Source of the DNA: Campylobacterota bacterium
Lineage (GTDB): Bacteria > Campylobacterota > Campylobacteria > Campylobacterales > Sulfurovaceae
Length of the DNA: 5,192 bases
Reading direction: 5' to 3'
Assembly (NCBI GenBank): GCA_013153825.1
Contig: JAADDP010000095.1
Span: 1-5,192, forward strand
Both the position numbers and the translations under genes were made by a program. The notes under the pieces were generated by a model. That model did not search any database. It was not told the origin of the DNA and saw nothing but the letters and a program-made list of their open reading frames with translations. Below, one piece after another: positions 1 through 5,192 of the stretch. Numbering within the stretch: position 1 is the first letter of the stretch; the number at the start of each line of letters is the position of its first letter.

Positions 1-289
1 TCTCTATATCTATAACCCCTTTAGTATCTGCAGAGAATGGGGAGGCTGGAAGCTCAAATGTGTAGGCTGTTATATCTTTTGGAGAAAATTTTTTAAATTT
101 GTTATTATATGTTTTACATTTATCTAGTAGTTTTTTGGCATCTGGTGGATTTTGATTATATACTCCTGTCTCTATTGGTTTACACACACCTACGCTAAAA
201 TCATGCTTTGAGAGATATTCAATCAATTTTAATGTAGTAAAAGTTTTACCAATATTGGTATTTGTGGCTGTAACAAAAAGTAATTTCAC
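1..289 (-). CDS. bioD: Dethiobiotin synthetase BioD, N-terminal part (gene runs off the left edge)
   Basis: BioD catalyses the ATP- and CO2-dependent ring closure of 7,8-diaminopelargonic acid to dethiobiotin, the penultimate step of biotin synthesis, in the cytoplasm. The 96 visible residues open with a hydrophobic strand and a P-loop (ATNTNIGKT, residues 8-16). They continue with the KPIETGV motif at 37-43, whose Lys37 matches the substrate/carbamate-binding Lys of the E. coli enzyme, and an Asp at 50. PASPFSAD at 81-88 corresponds to the family's P-x-SPH/F-A segment. The ATNTN form of the P-loop, instead of GTDT, resembles the Helicobacter enzyme as I remember it. The start is GTG at 289-287, with GGAG at 300-297 seven bases upstream; no in-frame ATG competes. 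About 120 C-terminal residues lie outside the window. The gene diverges from clpS and no functional link between them is apparent. Confidence 0.9.
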   Translation of the reverse strand, partial: MKLLFVTATNTNIGKTFTTLKLIEYLSKHDFSVGVCKPIETGVYNQNPPDAKKLLDKCKTYNNKFKKFSPKDITAYTFELPASPFSADTKGVIDIE

Positions 290-391
290 AATTGTTCTCC
301 AATATTTATATAAATTTCTATTTCAATAATTAAATGTGATTGTAATATAAAAAAGATATACTTATTTATAGATTAAAATAGAGGATTAACC
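290..391. promoter_or_regulatory. Divergent bioD/clpS intergenic region with probable promoters
   Basis: These 102 bases separate two divergent genes and are strongly AT-rich, so they should contain a promoter in each direction. On the plus strand the best -10-like hexamer for clpS is TATACT at 357-362, which would leave a leader of about 20 bases. TATAAA at 346-351 is an alternative. TAAAAT at 374-379 also matches but sits too close to the ribosome binding site. On the minus strand several TATA-like runs exist (for example in 344-349) and none stands out for bioD. No -35 hexamer is convincing, which is common for the vegetative promoters of Campylobacterota. No clear operator or riboswitch is seen; a short CAAT/ATTG inverted pair (324-342) is too weak to call. 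Confidence 0.4.
380..385 (+). promoter_or_regulatory. Ribosome binding site deciding the TTG start of clpS
   Basis: AGAGGA lies six bases upstream of TTG at 392. There is no in-frame ATG before the conserved ClpS core (the first Met is residue 32, inside it), so this site supports a TTG start. Confidence 0.65.
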
Positions 392-688
392 TTGCCCAAG
401 ATAAGAGAAGATGTGGAGTTATCATTAAGCTTAGATGAGCCAGATAGATATAAGGTAATTTTACATAATGATGATTATACTACTATGGAGTTTGTAATAG
501 AGGTTTTAGTAAAAGTATTTCACAAGAGTATCGTAGAGTCTGAACAGATTATGTTAACTGTTCATAAAAAAGGAAAAGCTGTATGTGGAATATATACATA
601 TGATATAGCTCAAACAAAAGTTTATCAAGTGAGGCAACTGGCAAAAGAGAATGGATTTCCTCTACTTGCTACATTTGAACAGGCATAA
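392..688 (+). CDS. clpS: ClpS, N-degron adaptor for ClpAP
   Basis: ClpS binds proteins with N-terminal Leu, Phe, Tyr or Trp and hands them to ClpA for unfolding and ClpP degradation; it also steers ClpAP away from other substrates. The 98-residue product has the usual family length: a short flexible N-terminal tail (about 1-19) followed by the compact core (20-98). The signature YKVILHNDDYTTMEFV is at 20-35. Residues Asn26, Asp27, Thr30, Met32, Met54 and His58 line up with the E. coli pocket residues Asn34, Asp35, Thr38, Met40, Met62 and His66 at a constant offset of eight, so the N-degron pocket looks intact. GKAVCGIYTYDIAQTKV (61-77) and the end PLLATFEQA are also typical. The start is TTG with AGAGGA six bases upstream. 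clpA follows after 25 bases, and the two are probably co-transcribed. Confidence 0.95.
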   Translation: MPKIREDVELSLSLDEPDRYKVILHNDDYTTMEFVIEVLVKVFHKSIVESEQIMLTVHKKGKAVCGIYTYDIAQTKVYQVRQLAKENGFPLLATFEQA

Positions 689-713
689 TAATAGCTTAAA
701 CAAAGGATTATAA

Positions 714-2954
714 ATGATAAGTATAGAATTAAATAGAGTGTTTAGAGAAGCTGTAAAATATGCTAAAGAGCATAGGCATGAGTATCTAACACTAGAGCAT
801 ATATTCTTATCTATACTAAATAGTAAAGAGGGTGAAGAGATACTCCTAGCTGTTGGAGGGAATATTGAGTATATGAAACAGCTTACAATAAATTATTTAA
901 ATAGCAATATTCCCGTATTAGAGGTTAATGAGAATGGAGAGGTAGATGAGCCATATGAGACAGTAACACTCTCTCATGTTATGAATGATATGATGATGCA
1001 TATTACAAGTTCTGGAAAGAGTGAAGCAAAAATTGGAGATATGTTAGCATCAATTTTTACTCAAGAGAAGAGTTATGCATATAAGATTATGAGAGCTGAA
1101 GGGATTGATAGATTAGATATATTAGAGATAATATCTCACTTAGATATATTAGATAAGAAAAAAGAAGATGGAGATAGTGAGGATATAGATGATGGAAATC
1201 GTGAAGAGGAAGAGGAGTATCCAAACCTAAAATCATACACAATAGAGCTTGTATCCTTGGCTAGTAATGGAAAGATTGACCCTGTAATTGGAAGAGAGAG
1301 TGAGATAGATAGGGTAATGCAGACTCTATGTAGAAGAAAGAAGAATAATCCTCTATTGGTTGGAGAACCAGGGGTTGGAAAGACTGCAATTGCTGAGGGG
1401 TTAGCTCTTAAGATATCAAAGGGTGATGTTCCAAATGTATTGAAACAGAGTAAGATATTTGCATTGGATTTGGGTTCTATGATATCTGGAACAAAATATA
1501 GAGGGGATTTTGAGAAGAGATTAAAAGGGATTTTAAGTGAGCTAGAGGAGATAGATAATTCAATCCTTTTTATAGATGAGATACATACTCTAGTTGGAGC
1601 AGGGGCTACTAGTGGTGGGAGTATGGATGCTGCTAATCTATTAAAACCAGCACTAGCTAGAGGTGATTTAAAGTGTATTGGAGCAACAACTTATAGTGAG
1701 TTTAGGAACCATCTAGATAAGGATAAGGCTCTCTCTAGAAGGTTTTCTAAGATAGATATCGAAGAGCCAACTATAGAAGATACAAAAAAGATATTAAGAG
1801 GTGTCAAAGACAAGTATGAGGAGTATCATAAGATATTTCTAAGAGATGATGCGATAGATAGTGCAATAGAGCTTAGTGTAAAGTATCTACATGATAGATT
1901 TCTACCTGATAAGGCTATGGATATAATTGATGAGGTTGGAGCACATTTTATGTTAAAAGATAGACAAAATGTGGAGGTAACTAGTCAAGATATCCAAGAG
2001 AGTGTAGCTAGAATGTTAAAACTTCCATCAACTGTTGTCTCTACAGATAACACAACTAGGTTAAAATCTCTAGCAGATAGTATTAAGAGTAAGATAGTTG
2101 GTCAAGATGAGGCAGTAGAGGCTGTTGTAAAGGCTATTAAACGCTCCTATGCTGGATTAAATCAGGAGAATAGACCAATAGGCTCATTCCTATTTATAGG
2201 CCCAACTGGTGTTGGAAAGACTGCACTAAGCACTGAGTTAGCAAGGGCTATGGATATTCACTTTGAGAGAATAGATATGAGTGAATATATGGAGAAACAC
2301 TCACTAAGCCGTCTAATTGGAGCACCCCCTGGATATGTAGGGTATGAGCAGGGGGGATTATTAACAGAGATGATTAAGAAAAATCCACATACGGTTTTAC
2401 TATTAGATGAGATAGAGAAGGCTCATCCAGATATTATGAATATTCTACTTCAAGTTATGGATGGGGCAAAGCTTACAGATAATAATGGGGTTGTAAGTGA
2501 TTTTAAGAATGTAATATTAATTATGACCTCAAATCTTGGAACAAAAGAGGCAAACATAATGGGCTTTACAAAAGATGATACTATAAGAAGTCAAAATGCC
2601 CTAAAGGATTTTTTCTCCCCAGAGTTTAGAAATAGACTAAGTGGAATAGTAGAATTTAACCATCTAAGTTTAGATATAGTTATTAAGATTGTAGATATAG
2701 AGGTTAAAAAGTTAAATGAGCAGATGAAGGGGAAAGGAATTTATATAGAGATAGATGATAGTGCAAAAGAGTTTGTTGCAGAAAATGGATATAGCAAAAT
2801 ATATGGTGCAAGGGAGATTACAAGAGTAATTGACCAAGATATAAAAGAGCCTCTAATAGATGAGATACTCTTTGGTAGATTAAAGGGTGGTGGAGTTGTT
2901 GAGGTCATCTTTAATAAGGATAGAGAGAGGCTTGATTTTGTCTTCGATTTATGA
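714..2954 (+). CDS. clpA: ClpA, AAA+ unfoldase of the ClpAP protease
   Basis: ClpA is a hexameric double-ring AAA+ unfoldase that threads substrates into ClpP, directly or through ClpS. The 746 residues are close to E. coli ClpA (758), and there is no ClpB-type coiled-coil M domain. Order: Clp N-domain (about 1-145, the ClpS docking platform), a very acidic linker (148-169), D1 and D2. D1 has Walker A GEPGVGKT at 217-224, pore loop KYRG at 261-264, Walker B FIDEIH at 286-291, sensor GATT at 323-326 and arginine fingers Arg342/Arg343. D2 has Walker A GPTGVGKT at 496-503, pore loop GYVG at 540-543, Walker B LLDEIE at 563-568, sensor-1 TSN at 605-607, arginine finger Arg641 and sensor-2 GAR at 698-700. 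The ClpP-docking tripeptide appears to be MGF (616-618), where IGL/IGF is usual. ATG start with AAAGGA six bases upstream. The gene's end overlaps aat. All catalytic elements look intact. Confidence 0.97.
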   Translation: MISIELNRVFREAVKYAKEHRHEYLTLEHIFLSILNSKEGEEILLAVGGNIEYMKQLTINYLNSNIPVLEVNENGEVDEPYETVTLSHVMNDMMMHITSSGKSEAKIGDMLASIFTQEKSYAYKIMRAEGIDRLDILEIISHLDILDKKKEDGDSEDIDDGNREEEEEYPNLKSYTIELVSLASNGKIDPVIGRESEIDRVMQTLCRRKKNNPLLVGEPGVGKTAIAEGLALKISKGDVPNVLKQSKIFALDLGSMISGTKYRGDFEKRLKGILSELEEIDNSILFIDEIHTLVGAGATSGGSMDAANLLKPALARGDLKCIGATTYSEFRNHLDKDKALSRRFSKIDIEEPTIEDTKKILRGVKDKYEEYHKIFLRDDAIDSAIELSVKYLHDRFLPDKAMDIIDEVGAHFMLKDRQNVEVTSQDIQESVARMLKLPSTVVSTDNTTRLKSLADSIKSKIVGQDEAVEAVVKAIKRSYAGLNQENRPIGSFLFIGPTGVGKTALSTELARAMDIHFERIDMSEYMEKHSLSRLIGAPPGYVGYEQGGLLTEMIKKNPHTVLLLDEIEKAHPDIMNILLQVMDGAKLTDNNGVVSDFKNVILIMTSNLGTKEANIMGFTKDDTIRSQNALKDFFSPEFRNRLSGIVEFNHLSLDIVIKIVDIEVKKLNEQMKGKGIYIEIDDSAKEFVAENGYSKIYGAREITRVIDQDIKEPLIDEILFGRLKGGGVVEVIFNKDRERLDFVFDL
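2924..2930 (+). promoter_or_regulatory. Ribosome binding site for aat, inside the clpA 3' end
   Basis: AGAGAGG lies within the last codons of clpA and seven bases upstream of a TTG at 2938 in the aat frame. Spacing and strength favour this start over GTG at 2887, TTG at 2932 (AAGGA 11 bases upstream) or ATG at 2983 (only a weak GAG upstream). Confidence 0.5.
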
Positions 2955-3666
2955 TGATGATTATTTTATAACAGAGATTGGAATGCCTCATATCTTTCCA
3001 AATCCAAGAGAGGCTAGTGATGAAGGGTTAATGGCTTATGGTGGAGATTTAGACCCAAATAGGTTATTAAAAGCGTATCGAAATGGAATTTTTCCATGGT
3101 TTAATGAGGGTGACCCAATCTTTTGGTGGTCACCAAATCCAAGGCTTCTGCTTTATCCAGATGAGTTTAAGGCTAGTAAATCTTTGAGAAGAGTTATTAG
3201 AAATAGAGGTTTTGAGATAGAGTTTGATAGAGATTTTGAGAGTGTAGTAGAGTATTGTAGAACAGTTCCAAGAGATGGTCAAGTTGGAACTTGGTTAACA
3301 GAGAAGATGAAAGAGTCATATATAGAGCTTTTTAATATGGGATTTGCCCACTCTGTTGAGACATATTACGATGGAAAATTGGTTGGTGGATTTTATGGTG
3401 TTGCAATAGGAAAGGCATTCTTTGGGGAGTCTATGTTCTCTTTAATGAGTAACGCTTCAAAGGTAGCACTAAAGGTTCTTAGTGATATTTTGGTTAAAAA
3501 AGAGTACTACTTTATCGATTGTCAGGTTCCAACTGAACATCTAATGAGTCTTGGTGCTAGATTAGTAGATAGAGATATATTTTTAGACCAGCTAGAGGAG
3601 GCTTTAACAAAAAGCACAGATTTGGGTTCTTGGAGTGATTGGAAAAAATATCTAAAGGATGAGTAG
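2938..3666 (+). CDS. aat: Leucyl/phenylalanyl-tRNA--protein transferase
   Basis: Aat transfers Leu or Phe from aminoacyl-tRNA to the N-terminus of proteins that begin with Arg or Lys (and some Met), creating primary N-degrons for ClpS/ClpAP. The predicted 242 residues compare with 234 in E. coli. Visible motifs: FPNP at 20-23, GLMAYGGDL at 30-38, GIFPWF at 50-55, DPIFWWSPNPR at 59-69, TWL at 118-120, HSVE at 138-141, LVGGFYGVAIG at 148-158, GESMFS at 163-168, NASK at 172-175 and IDCQV at 193-197. Glu164, Asp194 and Gln196 correspond to E. coli Glu156, Asp186 and Gln188, so the active site is present. The frame stays open back to GTG at 2887. I chose TTG at 2938 from its AGAGAGG site and family length, which overlaps clpA by 17 bases; ATG at 2983 would leave an unusually short N-terminus but cannot be excluded. 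Overlap suggests translational coupling to clpA. Confidence 0.93.
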   Translation: MSSIYDDDYFITEIGMPHIFPNPREASDEGLMAYGGDLDPNRLLKAYRNGIFPWFNEGDPIFWWSPNPRLLLYPDEFKASKSLRRVIRNRGFEIEFDRDFESVVEYCRTVPRDGQVGTWLTEKMKESYIELFNMGFAHSVETYYDGKLVGGFYGVAIGKAFFGESMFSLMSNASKVALKVLSDILVKKEYYFIDCQVPTEHLMSLGARLVDRDIFLDQLEEALTKSTDLGSWSDWKKYLKDE

Positions 3667-3705
3667 CTACTAAGGTTACCACCCATTGGGTGTATATATT
3701 AGTAG
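3667..3705. terminator. Nested inverted repeat between convergent genes, probable bidirectional terminator
   Basis: Outer arms CTACTAA (3667-3673) and TTAGTAG (3699-3705) are perfect complements. Inside them CACCC (3680-3684) and GGGTG (3688-3692) form a tight stem with a three-base ATT loop; the six-base segments between the inner and outer stems pair poorly. The aat stop codon ends at 3666, directly before the left arm, and the stop codon of the minus-strand regulator lies within the right arm. Position between converging operons fits a terminator usable in both directions. No strong U-tract follows on either strand, so intrinsic termination is an inference. Confidence 0.5.
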
Positions 3706-4748
3706 TATTTCTCTTTAACTTCTAAGAACTTATCAAAATGTTTTTTGAATATATCTACTAACTCTGGATTAAACATTCCACCTCTCTCTCTTAGGATAAT
3801 CTCTAGTGCCTCATCTGGTGAGATTACATTTTTTGTATATATCCTAGGTATTGTAAGCTTATCAAAAAAGTCTACAATTCCCGCAATTTGTGCACATATT
3901 GGTATCTCTGTCCCTCTAATTTTATATGGATATCCACTACCATCCCAATTCTCATGGTGATATAAGATTACCTTTTTTGCCATATCAATTAGAGTTGTCT
4001 CTTTAATATCTTTTAAAATCTCTATACCAAGTTCTGGATGTGTCTTAAATACTTTACTATCTTCTTTTAGTTTATCTTTTGGTATTCTAATTAATCCAAT
4101 ATCATATATCGACATAGAGTAGTAGAGATTATCTATATTTTTAGAGTTTAGACCATATATATATGCCAATATCTTTGCATATTCGCCAAGTCTTTTTGAG
4201 CTATTTGCATTGCTATAACCATTCTCATGAGCTAGACCTCCAAGTCTATTTAAAAGCTGTTTTTGGGAGTTATCTATAATATCTACTGCCTCTTTTAGGT
4301 AGCTTAGAGTATCTGAAGAGTCTGAGTTATCTTTGATAGTTTTCATGATATCGGTAAATTTTTTAACTCTTAGATGGTTAAATACCCTAAGTTTTAACTC
4401 CTCTGGGTTATATGGTTTAGATATAAAGTCATCTGCTCCTAGTTTATATGCTGTGGTCTTCTCTTCTGATTTAGAGGTTACAACAAGCACAGGGATATTG
4501 TTGTATTCTGGATTTTCTCTAATCTCTTTTAGTGTCTCTAGACCATTCTTTTTTGGCATCATTATATCTAGTAGAACTATATCAACTGGGATTTGTCCTA
4601 ATAACTCTAACCCCTCTTCTCCATTTGGAGCTTGATGTATATTTATATTTGGAGTCTCATCAAATGTAGCAATTGCTAGCTCTTGATTAAATACATCATC
4701 TTCAATACTTAACATTGTAAAATCGCCTAAATCTTCTAATCTTTTCAT
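3699..4748 (-). CDS. Response regulator with REC domain and degenerate HD-GYP output domain
   Basis: The 349-residue product has a receiver domain (about 11-128) followed by a linker and an HD-GYP-like domain (about 165-345). In REC the acidic pocket is Glu16-Asp17-Asp18, the phosphoacceptor is Asp61 in LLDIMMP, and Thr91 and Lys111 (SKPY) complete the site, so phosphorylation should be possible. Intact HD-GYP domains hydrolyse cyclic di-GMP using a two- or three-metal site. Here the second half survives: THPELG with His237, HHENWDGSGYP with His264/His265 and GYP at 272-274, and Asp293 in VDFFD. The first half is eroded: the usual Glu is His174, the RD pair is Asn176-Gly177, the HxKR histidine is Ser183, and the HD motif is Tyr215-Asp216 followed by IGL instead of IGK. 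Phosphodiesterase activity is therefore doubtful. ATG start with AAGGA six bases upstream; it lies nine bases after the kinase gene and is probably co-transcribed with it. Confidence 0.9.
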   Translation of the reverse strand: MKRLEDLGDFTMLSIEDDVFNQELAIATFDETPNINIHQAPNGEEGLELLGQIPVDIVLLDIMMPKKNGLETLKEIRENPEYNNIPVLVVTSKSEEKTTAYKLGADDFISKPYNPEELKLRVFNHLRVKKFTDIMKTIKDNSDSSDTLSYLKEAVDIIDNSQKQLLNRLGGLAHENGYSNANSSKRLGEYAKILAYIYGLNSKNIDNLYYSMSIYDIGLIRIPKDKLKEDSKVFKTHPELGIEILKDIKETTLIDMAKKVILYHHENWDGSGYPYKIRGTEIPICAQIAGIVDFFDKLTIPRIYTKNVISPDEALEIILRERGGMFNPELVDIFKKHFDKFLEVKEKYY

Positions 4749-4754
4749 ATAAAA

Positions 4755-4759
4755 TCCTT
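4755..4759 (-). promoter_or_regulatory. Ribosome binding site of the response regulator, overlapping the upstream stop codon
   Basis: On the minus strand AAGGA shares its first two bases with the TAA stop (4760-4758) of the upstream kinase gene and lies six bases before the regulator ATG at 4748. This arrangement suggests translational coupling within one operon. Confidence 0.6.
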
Positions 4760-5192
4760 ATTTTTTTAAAATTGGAGATACTTTATCTAATAAAATAGAT
4801 TTTTTCTTATCGATTAATAGTAAATCTCCGCTCTCTGAGATATGTTGAAGTTCTCCTGCCATCTTTGCTAACTCCTGTAACCCTAGGTTTGATAAAACCC
4901 CTTTTAGGGCATGAAAATCCTCTACGAGTTCATTTACATCCTTCTTCTTAAAGTTCTCTTTAATTCTTCTAATATACTCAATAATACTCTCTTGAGCTTT
5001 ACCAAATAGTTTTTTAGAGATTGCCTCATTAAAGTTGCTTTGGAGATGTTTTAGGGCGAGAGCTTTTATATCTATACTCTCTTTTTTATTCTCTTCTATT
5101 ATCTCTGCCTCTTCAAACTCATTTTTTTGTGGAGTTTCAAACTCTTTATTTATAAGTTTTAGTAGTTTTGCTTCAATATCCTGTTTATCTAG
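4758..5192 (-). CDS. C-terminal Hpt domain of a probable hybrid histidine kinase (gene runs off the right edge)
   Basis: The frame is open from the window edge to TAA at 4760-4758 and gives 144 residues. Visible residues 1-17 (LDKQDIEAKLLKLI and following) look like the last helix of a receiver domain. Next come an acidic Glu/Lys-rich linker (about 18-42) and a helical histidine phosphotransfer domain (about 43-144). The phosphoacceptor is His94 in the Hpt signature FHALKGVLSNLG (93-104), followed by the typical QELAKMAGELQ helix. Hpt domains relay phosphate from a REC domain to a second response regulator; the adjacent downstream regulator with an intact Asp61 is the obvious candidate partner. 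The hybrid-kinase assignment is an inference, since the sensor, DHp and ATPase domains would lie outside the window; a stand-alone REC-Hpt protein is also possible. Nine bases separate it from the regulator gene. Confidence 0.85.
   Translation of the reverse strand, partial: LDKQDIEAKLLKLINKEFETPQKNEFEEAEIIEENKKESIDIKALALKHLQSNFNEAISKKLFGKAQESIIEYIRRIKENFKKKDVNELVEDFHALKGVLSNLGLQELAKMAGELQHISESGDLLLIDKKKSILLDKVSPILKK

Noticed and set aside
324..342. CAAT/ATTG inverted pair in the bioD/clpS intergenic region as an operator
   Set aside because: Only four bases per arm with an 11-base spacer in very AT-rich DNA; this is expected by chance.
374..379. TAAAAT as the -10 element of clpS
   Set aside because: It abuts the ribosome binding site, so a transcript starting downstream of it would lack that site.
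1150..1230. Possible low-complexity or frameshifted stretch in clpA (GA-rich)
   Set aside because: It encodes the acidic Asp/Glu linker between the N-domain and D1, stays in frame, and matches a naturally variable region of ClpA.
2887..2937. N-terminal extension of Aat from GTG at 2887
   Set aside because: The extra 17 residues are not Aat-like, come from the out-of-frame clpA 3' end, and the GTG lacks a well-spaced ribosome binding site. The TTG at 2938 with AGAGAGG fits better.
3745..3960. Open plus-strand frame of 71 codons
   Set aside because: It lies wholly opposite the HD-GYP-coding part of the regulator gene, has no recognisable protein features, and is a shadow of that gene's codon pattern.
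4333..4635. Open plus-strand frame of 100 codons
   Set aside because: It lies opposite the well-supported receiver domain of the regulator; the composition (Ser/Ile/Phe-rich) is typical of an antisense shadow.

Overview
The window looks like an ordinary low-GC chromosomal segment (roughly one third G+C by eye) from a member of the Campylobacterota (epsilonproteobacteria). The clues are the protein family types, the clpS-clpA-aat gene order (as I recall it from Campylobacter), a Helicobacter-like BioD P-loop (ATNTNIGKT), and frequent AGA/ATA/TTA codons. I cannot name the genus. No mobile element, tRNA, rRNA, CRISPR array or phage gene is visible.

Layout. Positions 1-289 (minus strand) hold the N-terminal 96 residues of a dethiobiotin synthetase (bioD), cut by the left edge. 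A 102-bp AT-rich divergent intergenic region (290-391) must carry promoters for both sides. Positions 392-3666 (plus strand) form a tight three-gene cluster: clpS (392-688), clpA (714-2954) and aat (best start 2938, end 3666). Aat attaches Leu/Phe to protein N-termini, ClpS recognises the resulting N-degrons, and ClpA unfolds the substrate for ClpP. A complete bacterial N-degron pathway, apart from the peptidase, is therefore encoded in one transcription unit. A nested inverted repeat (3667-3705) separates this operon from a convergent two-gene unit on the minus strand. That unit is a response regulator with a degenerate HD-GYP output domain (3699-4748), preceded by the REC-Hpt tail of a probable hybrid histidine kinase (4758-5192, cut by the right edge).

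The minus-strand pair resembles the RpfC/RpfG arrangement (kinase ending in REC-Hpt, partner REC-HD-GYP) and probably forms a phosphorelay: Hpt His to the Asp61 of the regulator. The regulator has lost the first half of the HD-GYP metal site (Tyr-Asp instead of His-Asp, among other changes) but keeps the GYP half. It is more likely a signalling scaffold or c-di-GMP sensor than an active phosphodiesterase.

The most notable observations are that degenerate output domain, the complete absence of the tetranucleotide GATC from the 5.2 kb, and a strong shortage of CpG. I do not see a clearly new biological system here.
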